Part shown: positions 20,437 to 31,108 of the stretch, piece after piece
Layout: each line of letters starts with the position of its first letter
How positions within the stretch are numbered: the stretch's first letter is position 1
Assembly: GCA_029204225.1 (NCBI GenBank)
Contig: MU835903.1
Span: forward strand, 1 to 35,215
DNA from: Diphasiastrum complanatum
Lineage: Eukaryota > Streptophyta > Lycopodiopsida > Lycopodiales > Lycopodiaceae
Length of the DNA: 35,215 nt
Reading direction: 5' to 3'
Position numbers and translations under genes: made by a program
Notes under the pieces: model-generated
Seen by the model: only the letters and a program-made list of their open reading frames with translations
Told to the model about the DNA's origin: nothing
Database searches by the model: none

Positions 20437-22387
20437 AAGTTTTTGAGAAATTATGCATGTTCTATTCCTATACTTTTCCGATTTTCAGAGCACTCTTGGA
20501 TGGTGTTTGTTGTTCATCACCATAGAGCAAACTAAAGGAGAGACTAAACAAAGTTATATAACACTCCTTTTCTACAGCCTTCATGATGGTTGGAAGAGAG
20601 GGCTTTGGGCTTTGTTTTTGTGGCTGGAGAATTATTAATCTTTCAAGGGCTTGTTTGTGTTACATACATATATGTGATTAGAGAATACTCCATTCTCCTA
20701 GCAAAAAATCCTGTTAGTAGTGCGGCTACTGAGCTACTTCATCATCCTTTCTGCGGTAGCTGAATTTTGCTAGTCGCTTCGTCACTGATCGCATCCATGA
20801 CTTGACTAAAATCATTCGCCAATCAGTTTTTATTATCAGTTCGGCTTAAAAGTGAGCCTTAGCATTCTTCAACACTCCGGTCAGTGGCAAATCAAGAAGT
20901 AAGTAGTTGAGTTTGTGACTAAAAAGCTCTTGAAAGCCTTGAGCTCAATTGTAGAATGGCTGAGACGAAGTCCTTCAGTGAAGGAGCTCTGGCGGATATG
21001 GACAACAATTTGAGTTTTGGAACAAAAGGGCTCTGTCTACAACATCCATGCAGTACATTAAAACTTTTGATATGCTTTGACAGCTTCTATTCAGCATTTG
21101 CGATATTCGCATGTTACTTTTTGGCTCGCCCTTCTTGAAAGGTTAGATTGAATGAATCAACATTGACAGCTACTAATCACTACAAAGTGTTGAAGCCTCC
21201 CAAATTCCAATGCTCTTTGATGCCTGAGGATGATTAAGACACAACTTTAAATGCTAGGTGTCCATGAAACGATGGAAGTTACGTGAGAGAGAGACATGTT
21301 ATCCTGCCCACATGAGGTTTTTTTAGCCATTTCTTGGGTGCTCAGCCAGGAACTTAGTGCCCCAGCTAGCTAGTTCCTAGCTGTGCAAAAAAGCAGTGTC
21401 TGGCTGTGTCGGCCGGGAGAAGTGGCTCACAAATTTGCTTCACTTAGGCAAAAGACATTTTTTGGCGCTAGTTCTTGGGTGCACATCCAACTTCCAAGGA
21501 ATTGAGTGCTTCATGTGGCACACCAACACTCTCTCATTTAACTTGGACCTTAACATGGGCACCACGCATTTAAACCCTGTGTGCATATTCATCTAAAAAG
21601 CTTTTATAAAGTAGAAACAAATGTTGTTGTATTTCTGACAAAACATCTTCGTGTGACAGGTCTTAACATGGTATGCCTGGGTCAGTGGAACTTCATGAAT
21701 ACAGAGTTCTGATAGGCGGATAACCTAATAACTCATTCCAAATATCCAGCCTGATGCAATTTACGTTCCAATGAAAACTCAGAAGTAGAGCTTTTACACG
21801 GGACAACGTTTGCTTCTGTTTCAGAATCTCAGAAAAGTGGCAGCAATTGTGACATTTTTTCAATAAATTGCTGGATATCATAATAACTGGATTAACTGGG
21901 TTTCTGGCTTCCTTTGTCTGAATTTTAACAAAAGTTACCACTTGGAGCTAAAGTCATGTCACAAGAGGCTAGTGGTTACAAGAAGCTCTGCGTCCCTATA
22001 ATTTGAAGGACGCTTTTTAGTGTCAGAAGTTGTCAACAGTAAAACAGCTTTTCACCATCAAAGAAAACCGAACACTGGCGTTGACGTGCAAACTACTATC
22101 CAGATCAAGCATTCAGCTGGAAAAGCCGGCAGAAGCCGAAGGAAATACCGTCTACAATTGATGGACTATCAAAACTCTTTTCTACTTCTTTTAATGTTTC
22201 TTTGCCAAGGTGCCCATATAACATAACAAAAGCGATGGCTGTTAGAAATCTGTAAGTTGGAAGCTTAGGCTGGTTAATCCTGATCCATGAATGAAGCTAT
22301 TTGAAAGTCTGTTGTAAATTAAAGGGAGTTATTCGATCAGCAGAATTTCAGGTAGCTGAGCTAGACATGTAAAGGTCAGTAAGCTAG
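20437..22387 (+). other. Upstream region of the lipase gene
   Basis: About 2 kb with higher GC than the block to its left and no frame that I can assign. It probably holds the promoter and untranslated leader. A TTTTATAAAG at about 21602 is a possible TATA box, and GAATTTCAG at about 22343-22351 could be the acceptor of a leader intron. Neither is decisive. Confidence 0.35.
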
Positions 22388-22390
22388 ATG
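22388..22390 (+). promoter_or_regulatory. Out-of-frame upstream ATG before the lipase start
   Basis: An ATG 35 bases before the lipase ATG opens a 65-codon frame that overlaps the start of the lipase coding region in another frame. If it is in the mature leader it would lower initiation at the main ATG. Confidence 0.35.
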
Positions 22391-22422
22391 CCTACTTGGA
22401 AGAGAACCAACCAAAAACAAAA

Positions 22423-23127
22423 ATGTCTGCAGTCACGTGTATACCAATCCTTGAGTGCGTCTATCTGCTGGGATGTGCTCGATGGGTTTGGGTGCGCTGC
22501 ACTTACACAGGAGCTGATGGTAGCAAAACATGGCCCCTTGCTGACGTTGAGGATTTCAAACCTGTACCCCGTATGTGCCAGTTGATACTAGCTGTGTACG
22601 AGGAAGATCTTGCCAAACCTGAATGGGCTCCACCTGCTGGATATCACATCCTAACACAGCATGTTTTGAAAAAAGTGGACTACGAAGATACAAGGGGCAT
22701 AGTGCCACCGTATATCATTTATGCTGATCACGAACACAAAGACATAGTGCTAGCAATCAGGGGTCTAAATCTGGTCAAGGAAAGTGACTACGCATTACTG
22801 TGGGATAACAAGCTGGGAAAGCAAATGTTTGATGGAGGTTATGTCCACCATGGCTTACTAAAGTCTGCTGCCTGGCTACTCGACAAGGAAGCTGGAACTC
22901 TTAAAAGTTTGCTTGCCACATACCCCATATACACTCTTAGTTTCACAGGGCATTCACTTGGGTCTGGGGTGGCATCTTTGGCAGTAGTTTTGTTGACAAA
23001 ATACAGATTCTTGGTTTCTAATATTTCAAGGAAAAGACTTCGTTGCTATGCAATTGCTCCAGCACGATGTATGTCACTGAATCTAGCTGTTGAATACGCT
23101 GATATAATCAACTCCATCATTCTACAG
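22423..23127 (+). CDS. Lipase class 3 protein, first coding exon (235 codons, gene incomplete)
   Basis: The exon begins at the first in-frame ATG (MSAVTCIPILECVYLLGCAR) and ends after a CAG codon at a GTAGGG donor, phase 0. The first 100 residues fit the mono-/diacylglycerol lipase N-terminal region, including a short hydrophobic stretch and APPAGY. The alpha/beta-hydrolase part follows: DIVLAIRGLNLVKESDYALL, then FDGGYVHHGLLKSA, then the nucleophile elbow TGHSLGSGVA with Ser178. CYAIAPARCMSLNLAVEYAD is highly typical of the plant family that includes the so-called calmodulin-binding heat-shock lipases (family recalled from memory). In that family the next residues (DDFLPRT) and the catalytic Asp and His come from later exons, none of which is visible here. 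The likely role is hydrolysis of acylglycerols, near or on membranes. It may be a working gene with a huge intron or a truncated copy. Confidence 0.9.
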
Positions 23128-23257
23128 GTAGGGCAAAGTCAAACTTGTTGGTGTATATTGTTCATGTATGTCACTGAATCTAGCTGTTGAATGCTGATAT
23201 AATCAACTGCATCATTCTACAGGTAGGGCAAAGTCAAACTTGTTGAAGTATATTGTT
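23067..23257 (+). repeat. 97-bp tandem duplication across the lipase exon end and splice donor
   Basis: 23067-23163 (last 61 exon bases plus 36 intron bases) is repeated at 23164-23257 with a 3-bp deletion and a few substitutions. Both copies carry ATTCTACAGGTAGGG, so there are two identical donor contexts. Using the second donor would read through 23128 and meet a TGA at about 23188. Confidence 0.92.
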
Positions 23258-23551
23258 TTGCTTAATCTCTTAAGGTGTGAGGTCGCATGAATAGAAGCCA
23301 TTTTTGCAACCTTTTTCACAAAGTTTTGTGCATGATTTGTATTCATGGGCTTTGATTTGGGCTTGCTTTCATCTTTTATTAGTTGCTTACTTGGAACAAG
23401 AATTTTGCATAACAAGCTACTCCATCAACTTCAATGACTTAAGTACTCCAATCCCATTATTCTTGTATGTTTTATCCACAAGTCTTCATCTGTGTCAGGC
23501 AATCAAAAGCTCAAATATGCTAGCTTGCTTGAACATGCAAGATGTGTCTGT

Positions 23552-23600
<49 letters not shown>

Positions 23601-24107
23601 TAGAGCTTTATTAATGTCTTTTCCATGCCAAAAGGCATATAAGTACATGTCAAGTGTGTGGTGCAAATACGAGCGTATAAAATGTCTCCAATAACAATAA
23701 AGAAAAATGTACGAAGGATTATTGTTTATTAATTTCACAAGATGAAAGTAGAAATGAATGTCTGACTATCAAAAATGTAAATGTAAATGTAGTGGTAATG
23801 GTACAGCATGCTGCCTTCAAATCCTGTTGCAATTGAAGAAAGATGTAATGGATACAGATAAAGGTAGGTCCAACGTATGTTGTGGTGGTCGTCGTGGAAG
23901 TCATTTGTGGGTGTGCACAGCTGGACTCTGAATAGTACGTTGTCTTTGGTCTCTATGTCGGGAAATATCATCATCCTCGCTGTCATCTAGGTCTAGATCG
24001 ATCCGTGATCTTCTATGAGAGAAGGATGTGATCTGGAGCTGAGTGATGGAATGACTCGGTTGAGCTGGCTAACTTGGTCCTGCCACAGTAGAAGCATCTC
24101 TCCAAAA
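23258..24107. other. Intron or downstream DNA, no recognisable exon
   Basis: Contains a (GA)n tract (23554-23600). I looked for a second lipase exon starting with codons for DDFLPRT on the plus strand and found none. Confidence 0.45.
23554..23600. repeat. (GA)n microsatellite
   Basis: About 47 bp of GA repeats with a single C interruption near its right end. Confidence 0.93.
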
Positions 24108-24389
24108 AGTTACGAACAGATTCACAACAGATCAATAGCTATGCTAAGAAGCAGCACATAAGCAAGAATCTACCTTAGAAAGCGGCAAAGAGAATGCTCA
24201 AGTAACTAAAGAGAGAGATCAATATCATCAGCTAAGCAATCAACTAATGATAGCCCGATATATACTATCTAGAGGCCCCTTACTAGAACCTTAGGGTTCC
24301 TAGGTCCCATAAGGTCATGCCCTCAATGGTATTGGCCCAGTACCTAAGGGTAGACTAGTTCCCTTTTCCCAATAGCCAACTCCATAACT
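24108..24389 (-). mobile_element. E5: LTR with AGTTA...TAACT ends and adjoining 3' interior
   Basis: Read on the minus strand, the 282-bp segment starts AGTTATGGAGTTGG right after a purine tract (AAAGCGTGGGAG, 24401-24390) and ends CTGTTCGTAACT. The ends are inverted copies but not TG...CA. A TATATA box lies inside (about 24257-24263). The interior side (24390-24590) carries ATTGAGGACAATGTT, a phrase common just before the 3' LTR of plant Gypsy elements, and a stretch similar to part of the interior of E3. The second LTR is not in the window. Confidence 0.55.
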
Positions 24390-24595
24390 CTCCCACGCTT
24401 TAAAACAACATTGTCCTCAATGTTGGCCCAAGCAATAGTTGTGGTAAGCGCCAATCATAAGAACTATCAAAATAGGCATAAACCAATGGTAATACTGAAG
24501 GAGAGGACGTAAGTCGTCACAACAAATATTCCAAAAACAACATCCAAAAATGTAAGGACAGGACATCAACTATAATTACAGCTCCAATTTTACAC
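24390..24595 (-). other. 3' interior of E5
   Basis: Non-coding on both strands. The minus-strand text around 24500 (ACGTCCTCTCCTTCAG) resembles E3 interior near 34195 (ATATCCTCTCCCTCAAG), suggesting E3 and E5 are distant relatives. Confidence 0.4.
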
Positions 24596-24799
24596 ATTAT
24601 CAATGCTAGCCACTTTACTGTAGGAGCGTTCCTTTACCAGGATGGTAGACCAGTTGCATTTGAAAGAAAAAAGCTGGATCCTGCTCAGTCTAGGTATTCT
24701 ACCTATGAGAAGGAGCTTTTTGTAGTCATTCACACGTTGAAAATCTGGAGGCATTATTTGCTAGATTTATAGTGATGACTGATCACCACTGCATGAGAA
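24596..24799 (+). pseudogene. Gypsy RNase H fragment, decayed
   Basis: The frame reads INASHFTVGAFLYQDGRPVA, then KKLDPAQSRYSTYEKELF and LKIWRHYLLDL, closely parallel to residues 598-656 of the intact chromovirus pol in this window. The first catalytic Asp (TDAS) is Asn here. A TAG at 24770-24772 and a frame change before MTDHH end it. Nothing else of that element's pol is attached. Confidence 0.85.
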
Positions 24800-25065
24800 C
24801 TTTTTTGTATACAATTTTTGTTTACTAATAAAACCTCTTAGAAGCAAGGGCCACTTGTGAACGTTGCTAGCTCCATAGTTTATTTTGGATGGGTGCTCTT
24901 ATGGACTCATCCTCATCATTAGGTAGATTATATTGCATTGCTTCTCTTTTAATAAGTATTACTTGGGCTCTTTGTGGGAGATCTCATCTATGCTTTAGCT
25001 ATTGCTTGTAGGGCTTTAGCCATTGTTTTTCATTGATATCAATATATGTGATTGTGTTCATAACA
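24800..25065 (+). repeat. E4 5' LTR (right part certain, left end unknown)
   Basis: It ends TTGTGTTCATAACA directly before a primer site. The last 120 bases align loosely with the end of the E3 LTR (GAGATCTC, GCTTTAGCC, CATTGTGTTCATAAC in the same order). The left limit could not be fixed, because no second copy in this orientation is present. Confidence 0.5.
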
Positions 25066-25077
25066 TGGTATCATAGC
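25066..25077 (+). other. Primer binding site of E4
   Basis: TGGTATCATAGC directly after the LTR end; one base differs from the initiator-Met consensus TGGTATCAGAGC. Confidence 0.65.
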
Positions 25078-25239
25078 ACTTTTCTAAGCAATCAGAAAGG
25101 TCCTGATTTTTTTTGTATAGCACGTTTTTAAATTCTTTGTCATAATTGTTTTGCTTGTGACCGACATTGAGTTCTATTAGTTGCATTGGTGTTGTAACAA
25201 GTTGGCACCCATGATGATGTATTTTCTTTGCTGGCCATC
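25078..25239 (+). mobile_element. E4 leader, part 1 (interrupted by the chromovirus)
   Basis: Matches the minus strand of 35193-34987 (E3 leader), for example GCAAGTTGGCACCCATGATG and TTTTCTTTGCTGGCCAT. The match stops exactly at the chromovirus insertion and resumes at 31472. Confidence 0.8.
25235..25239 (+). repeat. Target-site duplication, left copy
   Basis: CCATC, repeated at 31467-31471 on the other side of the chromovirus. Confidence 0.95.
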
Positions 25240-25597
25240 TGTTATGAGCTCGTAACCAGTGCCGAACCCTAGAGAACACAGATAGGTCAGATACCACAGT
25301 CAGGGTCGTGTCCAGCGTACATGACCAACAGGGCAAGACAGTGTGAGTAGTGTGCCCCAGCACGGTCCATAGCCATGGCGGGCCTAACACAGCCTAGGGA
25401 CCCTGTCAGCAGGATAGGGCCCCCAGTTGGGTCCCGACGTGCAGTCGGCCACGTCAGTGCCACATGGCCGACACTTGGCAGTTGCATGCTACCAGTCCTC
25501 ACACTGGGCTAGGAGGGGCTTACTCTATATCAGGGAGTAGGCAAGGTTGGGTGGATCAGTTAGTGTTTGCCCTACTGTGGTGTTAGGATCTATTACA
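25240..25597 (+). repeat. Chromovirus 5' LTR
   Basis: 358 bp from TGTTATGAGCTC to GGATCTATTACA (TG...CA). It is GC-richer than its surroundings. CTCTATATCAG near 25523-25533 is the best TATA candidate. The minus-strand frame of 110 codons inside it is a shadow. Confidence 0.97.
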
Positions 25598-25598
25598 C

Positions 25599-25610
25599 TG
25601 GTATCAGAGC
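25599..25610 (+). other. Chromovirus primer binding site (initiator tRNA-Met)
   Basis: TGGTATCAGAGC, one base after the 5' LTR. Confidence 0.95.
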
Positions 25611-26308
25611 CATCTCCATCCTAGGGAGTTCAGGACAGCAGTAGAGAAAGCTATCAGAAGATAGGAAAGATTTCTCAGATTCTCAGGAAAGAATTGAGGA
25701 GGAAAATCGCTGTAGGAACAGCTTTCAAATCCTTGAAATTTGCTGGGAATTTACAGTTGTTTGAGGCACAATCCCTTGTAGAAGCTCAGCGCTGAAAAAT
25801 CAGGGATTTACCCTTGATTTTTATGTATCAGTTGTGGATTTTTGAGCACATTTTATATAGAAAACGTGGAGCAGGTCCAGCGCTGCCAAATTGGGTGGAA
25901 ACTTCGAATTTGGAGTGAAATTTTCTGGAATTTGGAGCGGATCTGAGACAGAATCGTGGGTGCAGGTCCAGCGCTGAAGGTCTTTGGCAGGAACCACAAG
26001 TTTGCAACTGTTTTGGGTCCTAAAACGGGAATTTTGGAGCAAAAAGTATACACCTCAGACAGCGAGGGAAGGGGCCAAGACGATCAGAAGTTTGTTTCTT
26101 TTTCTTGGTACCTTGATCTCTGATTTTTCCGGACAGCAGATCTGAAAGCAGTGGAGGAAGAGCTGAAAGGGCTTTTCTTGATTCTTTCTTTGGAAGTACA
26201 GTCCTCAGAAACAGCTAAGTCATCTTTCCTTTCCCTTGTACAGTTGTAAATTAGTCTTTTAGACTTTTTTCCTTCAGAAGTTAAGGTAGCTCTCTTTCAG
26301 TTTCGAAG
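25611..26308 (+). other. Chromovirus untranslated leader
   Basis: About 700 bases without a long plus-strand frame. It should carry packaging and dimerisation signals, which I cannot locate. The phrase GCAGGTCCAGCGCTG occurs twice (about 25871 and 25962). Confidence 0.6.
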
Positions 26309-27412
26309 ATGACCACTCCTCAGGGACCTGATCAACCCCAGGAGAGAGGCTTCGACGAACTTGAAACAGAAGCCTTGGCTTATAGAAATAGGAAGGAACC
26401 CATGGAAGTAGAAGAACAGGAACAGTTCGCCGAAGAACTCGACGAACTGGTTACCAAGGAGCAGTTCCTCCAATTGGTAACAGAAGTGGATGAACTGAAG
26501 CTGGCATTAGCCAATTTCAAGTCCAGTGTGGACGACTCGTTCGCTGAACTCAAAAACTTGATTTTGAGCTCCGCGAAAGGAAGCCTTCCCTCCACTTCTC
26601 AGTTATCCCCTTCTCCACTTCCATCAGTTTCGGGTGAGACTTTACGGTCTCACCCCAGTGTTTTTAAAGATTTAAAGCCTCCTACTTTTAATGGGGAAGA
26701 GAAGGATAGAAATACAGATATTCTACAAACCTTCCTCAGCAAATGGAAGAACATTCATGCTCTTAAACAGACCCCTGACCATTTGCAAGCAATTGAGGCC
26801 AGTCTTTCTTTAGGGCCTATGGCCTATAAGTGGTGGTTAAATCTCCAGGAGACTGGGCAGACTCCCCGGTCATGGAAAGCTTTTGAAGAAGCTTTCCTAA
26901 GAGAATTTCTACCAGAGAATGAACTTGATAGAGCCTGGGAAGCCTGGGAAAGAACAGTAATGGACAAGTCCCTCATCCAATATATCTCGCAGTATCGAGA
27001 GGCAATTTTAAAGATTAAAAATATGGATGACTATCAAAAAATCAGGGGATTTGTCCGTGGCCTCAAAGATGAATATAAAGTAGAGGTCCAGAGAAACTCG
27101 CCTACTACCCTTGAGCAAGCTCTCAGATATGCTCAAATCTATGATGATTCAGTGGGTAGGAAGAGAGCGAGACAGCAACCACTTTCTGAGCAGCTTCCTC
27201 AGAAAGACTTTCAATTTAAAAAGAAATTTTTAAAAAGAAAGAAAGAAGATAAATTTAAAGGTGAAGCTCCTCAGAAACGCCCTTCACTCATACAGCCCTT
27301 AAAACCAGATGATTTTGAGAAAGCCAAACAAGAACGTTTGTGCTTTGTGTGTATGGGCAAGGGACACACAGTCAGACAGTGTCCCAAGGGGCCTTTCACT
27401 AAAAAAAAATAA
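26309..27412 (+). CDS. Chromovirus gag (367 aa)
   Basis: The ATG begins [20 protein letters not shown]. Residues 30-95 are acidic and heptad-like ([14 protein letters not shown]), probably coiled coil. A retrotransposon gag domain follows (about 115-280), with [25 protein letters not shown] and [16 protein letters not shown] basic stretch (about 285-325) leads to one CCHC zinc knuckle, [14 protein letters not shown], at 345-358. Gag assembles the cytoplasmic particle and packages the RNA. The frame ends at TAA right after a run of nine A, overlapping pol by 104 nt in a different frame. Many plant chromoviruses have gag and pol in one frame, so the termination is notable. Confidence 0.96.
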   Translation: MTTPQGPDQPQERGFDELETEALAYRNRKEPMEVEEQEQFAEELDELVTKEQFLQLVTEVDELKLALANFKSSVDDSFAELKNLILSSAKGSLPSTSQLSPSPLPSVSGETLRSHPSVFKDLKPPTFNGEEKDRNTDILQTFLSKWKNIHALKQTPDHLQAIEASLSLGPMAYKWWLNLQETGQTPRSWKAFEEAFLREFLPENELDRAWEAWERTVMDKSLIQYISQYREAILKIKNMDDYQKIRGFVRGLKDEYKVEVQRNSPTTLEQALRYAQIYDDSVGRKRARQQPLSEQLPQKDFQFKKKFLKRKKEDKFKGEAPQKRPSLIQPLKPDDFEKAKQERLCFVCMGKGHTVRQCPKGPFTKKK

Positions 27413-30400
27413 GAAAGATAAAAAACAAGTTCATCTTGTTCAGACTGTATGTTTCCCCAGTGACTCGGCAGCTTCCGAGATCAAAGTGTATCATGAAGAT
27501 CATGAACACTGTTGCCAGCTGACCTCTGCAATGCTAGCGAGACCCTTCAGCTTTGGGCCGCATGACCTAGTACGTATGCATGGGAAAGTTGGTAACCAGT
27601 CAGTAAGAGTCATGGTTGATGATGGGGCAACCCATAATTTCATCAACCACACCCTGGTTAAAAAGCTTAAACTACCAGAAGTACCTAGTCAGCATAGGTA
27701 CATAGTTTCATTAGCTAAGGGTGAAGATAAAAAAATATGGGAAACTATGGTAAGTAAGTTAAATCTTGGTATTCAGGGGTACCAAGATCAAATAAACTTT
27801 CAGATAATGCACCTGGATCGAACAGACATTGTTCTCGGGAGAGATTGGCTCTACAGTTTAGGACCTTCCCTCCACAGAAACTATCAGGAGAACACCCTCA
27901 GCTTTCAGTATAAAGGCCGAGAGATCCAGTTGCATGGGGAGCATGATGTTCCCAACAGCCCTATGGTCTGCAGTTCAGAGCTCTGTCAGCTAATCGGAGA
28001 CGAAGACCATCAGGTATTCTTATGTGACTTTCAGTTTATTCCTGAAGTTTCTATTTCCAGTTCTATTCAGCAGAAAATCAGTAAATTAGAAACTTTATTG
28101 TCTAAATTTAAAGATGTTTTTCCTGAAGATTTGCCACATGGTTTACCACCTAGCAGAGAGGTAGATCATGTAATAAACCTAGTACCAGGTACAGCACCTG
28201 TTTCTAAACCTCCGTATCGGGTCAGCCGAACAGAGGATGAAGAAATAACTAGGCAGTTAACAGACTATCTTGGGAAAGGCCAAATTCAGACCAGTAGTTC
28301 ACCATGGGCCTCACCAGTCCTATTGGTGAAAAAGAAAGAGGGGTCTATGCGTCTTTGCGTAGATTACAGAGCCCTCAATAAAGTCACAATTAAGAATAAA
28401 TACCCTATGCCTCGAGCAGACGAGTTGTTTGATCAACTCGACGGGGCTAAGTTTTTCAGCAAAATAGACCTCAGATCGGGATATCATCAAGTCCGTATAA
28501 AATCGGAAGATGTCTCGAAAACAGCTTTTAGGACTCGTCACGGTCATTATGAGTTTAAGGTGATGCCATTTGGGCTCACAAATGCTCCAGCTACCTTTAT
28601 GACCTTGATGAACAGTGTCCTCAGACCATACTTGGGTAAGTTTGTAGTCGTATTTTTAGATGACATCCTCGTCTACAGCAAAACGAGGAAGGAGCATCTA
28701 AAACACCTCAGAAAGGTGTTTCGACTGCTCAGAAAGCATAAGCTTTATGCTAAACAATCCAAGTGTGAATTCTTCGTTGAAGAAGTAGCATATTTGGGTC
28801 ACATTATCTCTTCAGATGGGATTAAGATGGACCCAAATAAGGTTAAAGCCATACTCAGTTGGCTGAGACCTCAGAATATTTTGGAACTTCAAATCTTTCT
28901 TGGTCTGGCGGGATATTACAGACGATTTGTCAAGGAATATGCTCAGATAGCAGTCCCTATGACAAATCTCCTTAAGGGGAAGGGAAAGGAGTTCATTTGG
29001 GAGTCCGCACAACAGGAGAGCTTTGATGCTCTCAAAACAGCCTTAGCTACAGCACCAGTCTTAAAAGTCGTCGACCCCAATCAGCCATTTGTGGTCGAAA
29101 CAGATGCTAGCGACTTTGCAGTAGGCGCTGTGCTAACTCAGGGTGGACGACCAGTTGCGTTCGAGAGTAAAAAACTCGAGCCAGCTCAGACTAGGTACAG
29201 TGCCTATGAAAAGGAACTCTTTTCTATAGTCCATGCCCTTAAGACTTGGAGGCATTATTTGTATGGTGCCAACTTTGAGGTCCTGACAGACCATGAGAGT
29301 CTCAGATACCTTTGCAATCAACCTGAGCTTAGAGGTCGGAAAGCTCGTTGGGCAGAGTTGATGCAAGAGTTTGACATGTCTATCAGATATAGGCGTGGAA
29401 AATTCAATACAGTAGCAGATGCCCTTAGCAGAATGCCTATGATAAACGAGCTGAGTTTTACTCAGATTCGTAATGAGTTACTCGAGTCCTTGAGAGGGAA
29501 ATGCCAGCATGATGCATTCTTCTCTATTATCTGGAACTCAGTCCAGAACAGACAGTTACAGACTCCAGAACCAGTTCCCGGGGCTGGTGCCAGTTCATCC
29601 AAGAATACGGCAGCTTCCTTTGAGGATGATGATGAGTCCGAGTATACGTCGTCAGATGACGTTGAGGATTCTGAGCCTGTATTACCCAAGCAAACCCCAG
29701 TGGTTGAGGGTCAGTTGACTCAAGGATTCAAATGGAAACAGTATTCCATTCAGGATGAGTACTTGCTCTATAGAGATAGAGTATGTGTCCCCAATTCAGA
29801 GGATTATAGGCAGCAGGTCCTATATGAATGTCATGACAATCCTAGCGCGGGACACCCAGGCATACAGAAGACCTATGAGCTTCTTCGTAGGCAATTTTTC
29901 TGGCCCAGTATGAAAAAGGACGTCCACCAGTATGTAACCAGTTGCCAAAAATGTCAAGTAAATAAAGCAGAGCGTTTAAAGGCAGGAGGGTTGTTGCATC
30001 CCTTAGAAATACCAGCTGGTAAATGGGAGAGTATCTCCATGGATTTTATAGTAGGCCTGCCTAAAACCCAAAAGGGTAATGACGCTATATGGGTCACAGT
30101 TGACCGTCTGACCAAAATGGCTCATTTTATTCCGACCAAAACAACCGTTAGAGCTCCAGAGTTAGCGAGGTTGTTTGTAGACGGGCTATTTAAATTGTAC
30201 GGTCTACCTTCTGGCATAGTCAGCGACCGGGACAGTAAGTTTACTGGAAATTTTTGGAAGGCAGTATTCCATCATCTCCATACTAAACTTAATATGAGTA
30301 CCACTGACCATCCACAGACGGACGGTCAAACAGAAAGGGTAAATCAAGTGCTGGAGGATATGCTTCGTGCATACGTCAGCAAGAGGCAGACTAATTGGGA

Positions 30401-31097
30401 GGAGTATCTCTCGATATTAGAGTTTGCTTACAACAGTACCAAACATTCAGCTACGGGATACAGCCCATTTATGCTGATGTACGGTTTTCAGCCACGCTCA
30501 CCCACAGCTGTAGGGTTTAAACAAGAAAAAGTTGAAGCAGCCAGAAACTTTTTAGAAGACCTAAACCAGATGATAGAACATGCTAAGCGTAGCATTAGAC
30601 AATCCCAGGATCGAGCCAGGCATTATGCAGATCCACACAGACGGGATGTGCAGTTCTCCACTGGTGAGAGAGTCTACTTGAGAGTCCCAGTTGACTCTAA
30701 AACCCTCAAATCAGGAGTGTGTGCTAAGTTGTCTCCAAGGTATTGTGGTCCCTTTACCATCAGTAGGAGACTAGGCGAGGTCACCTATGAACTAGAACTC
30801 CCACACAGCAGTAAGGTTTTTCCAGTTTTTCATGTAAGTCAGTTACGAAAAGCCTTAACCAGATCAGATAATCTGGTAGGGGACAGTGTTCTAGTTCTCC
30901 CATTGGATGCTCAACAACCTCCACATGAACCAGAGGAAATTCTTGATAGTAGAGAGACGCAGACTCGTCATACTCTATACCGAGAATATCTGGTCAAGTG
31001 GAATGATCAGCCTGTTGAGAATGCCACTTGGGAAAGAGGCAGCGTCCTTCGCAAGATTTTTCCAGACTTTGTCTTAGAGGACCAAGACGGTTCTTAA
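27309..31097 (+). CDS. Chromovirus pol: protease, RT, RNase H, integrase, chromodomain
   Basis: The open frame from ATG 27309 has 1262 codons, but translation probably enters it from gag near 27400. Residue numbers are for this frame. Protease: [11 protein letters not shown], with DDG at 104-106 instead of the usual DSG or [16 protein letters not shown] and FLDDILVYS (D451, D452). RNase [11 protein letters not shown] (D599), YEKELF, TDHESL, ADALSR. An acidic linker ([13 protein letters not shown]) follows. Integrase: HHCC zinc finger (H842 ... C879, C882) and the DDE triad D912, D973, E1009 with 35 residues between the last two. GPY/F-like domain: [12 protein letters not shown]. The C-terminal chromodomain has [22 protein letters not shown]. 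Chromodomains direct integration to marked chromatin. No internal stop was found. The stop codon overlaps the polypurine tract. Confidence 0.98.
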   Translation: MILRKPNKNVCALCVWARDTQSDSVPRGLSLKKNKKDKKQVHLVQTVCFPSDSAASEIKVYHEDHEHCCQLTSAMLARPFSFGPHDLVRMHGKVGNQSVRVMVDDGATHNFINHTLVKKLKLPEVPSQHRYIVSLAKGEDKKIWETMVSKLNLGIQGYQDQINFQIMHLDRTDIVLGRDWLYSLGPSLHRNYQENTLSFQYKGREIQLHGEHDVPNSPMVCSSELCQLIGDEDHQVFLCDFQFIPEVSISSSIQQKISKLETLLSKFKDVFPEDLPHGLPPSREVDHVINLVPGTAPVSKPPYRVSRTEDEEITRQLTDYLGKGQIQTSSSPWASPVLLVKKKEGSMRLCVDYRALNKVTIKNKYPMPRADELFDQLDGAKFFSKIDLRSGYHQVRIKSEDVSKTAFRTRHGHYEFKVMPFGLTNAPATFMTLMNSVLRPYLGKFVVVFLDDILVYSKTRKEHLKHLRKVFRLLRKHKLYAKQSKCEFFVEEVAYLGHIISSDGIKMDPNKVKAILSWLRPQNILELQIFLGLAGYYRRFVKEYAQIAVPMTNLLKGKGKEFIWESAQQESFDALKTALATAPVLKVVDPNQPFVVETDASDFAVGAVLTQGGRPVAFESKKLEPAQTRYSAYEKELFSIVHALKTWRHYLYGANFEVLTDHESLRYLCNQPELRGRKARWAELMQEFDMSIRYRRGKFNTVADALSRMPMINELSFTQIRNELLESLRGKCQHDAFFSIIWNSVQNRQLQTPEPVPGAGASSSKNTAASFEDDDESEYTSSDDVEDSEPVLPKQTPVVEGQLTQGFKWKQYSIQDEYLLYRDRVCVPNSEDYRQQVLYECHDNPSAGHPGIQKTYELLRRQFFWPSMKKDVHQYVTSCQKCQVNKAERLKAGGLLHPLEIPAGKWESISMDFIVGLPKTQKGNDAIWVTVDRLTKMAHFIPTKTTVRAPELARLFVDGLFKLYGLPSGIVSDRDSKFTGNFWKAVFHHLHTKLNMSTTDHPQTDGQTERVNQVLEDMLRAYVSKRQTNWEEYLSILEFAYNSTKHSATGYSPFMLMYGFQPRSPTAVGFKQEKVEAARNFLEDLNQMIEHAKRSIRQSQDRARHYADPHRRDVQFSTGERVYLRVPVDSKTLKSGVCAKLSPRYCGPFTISRRLGEVTYELELPHSSKVFPVFHVSQLRKALTRSDNLVGDSVLVLPLDAQQPPHEPEEILDSRETQTRHTLYREYLVKWNDQPVENATWERGSVLRKIFPDFVLEDQDGS

Positions 31098-31108
31098 GGG
31101 GGAGGGAG
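31096..31108 (+). other. Chromovirus polypurine tract
   Basis: AAGGGGGAGGGAG, directly before the 3' LTR. Confidence 0.95.

Noticed and set aside
22020-22226. 68-codon plus frame upstream of the lipase
   Set aside because: It lacks a proper ATG start and any motif; more likely leader or promoter DNA.
23520-23738. 72-codon minus frame with Ser-Leu repeats
   Set aside because: Same cause: the (GA)n tract at 23554-23600.
25058-25502. Minus-strand frames of 110 and 71 codons, repeated at 31074-31371
   Set aside because: They lie in the chromovirus LTRs and appear twice only because the LTR does; no motif.
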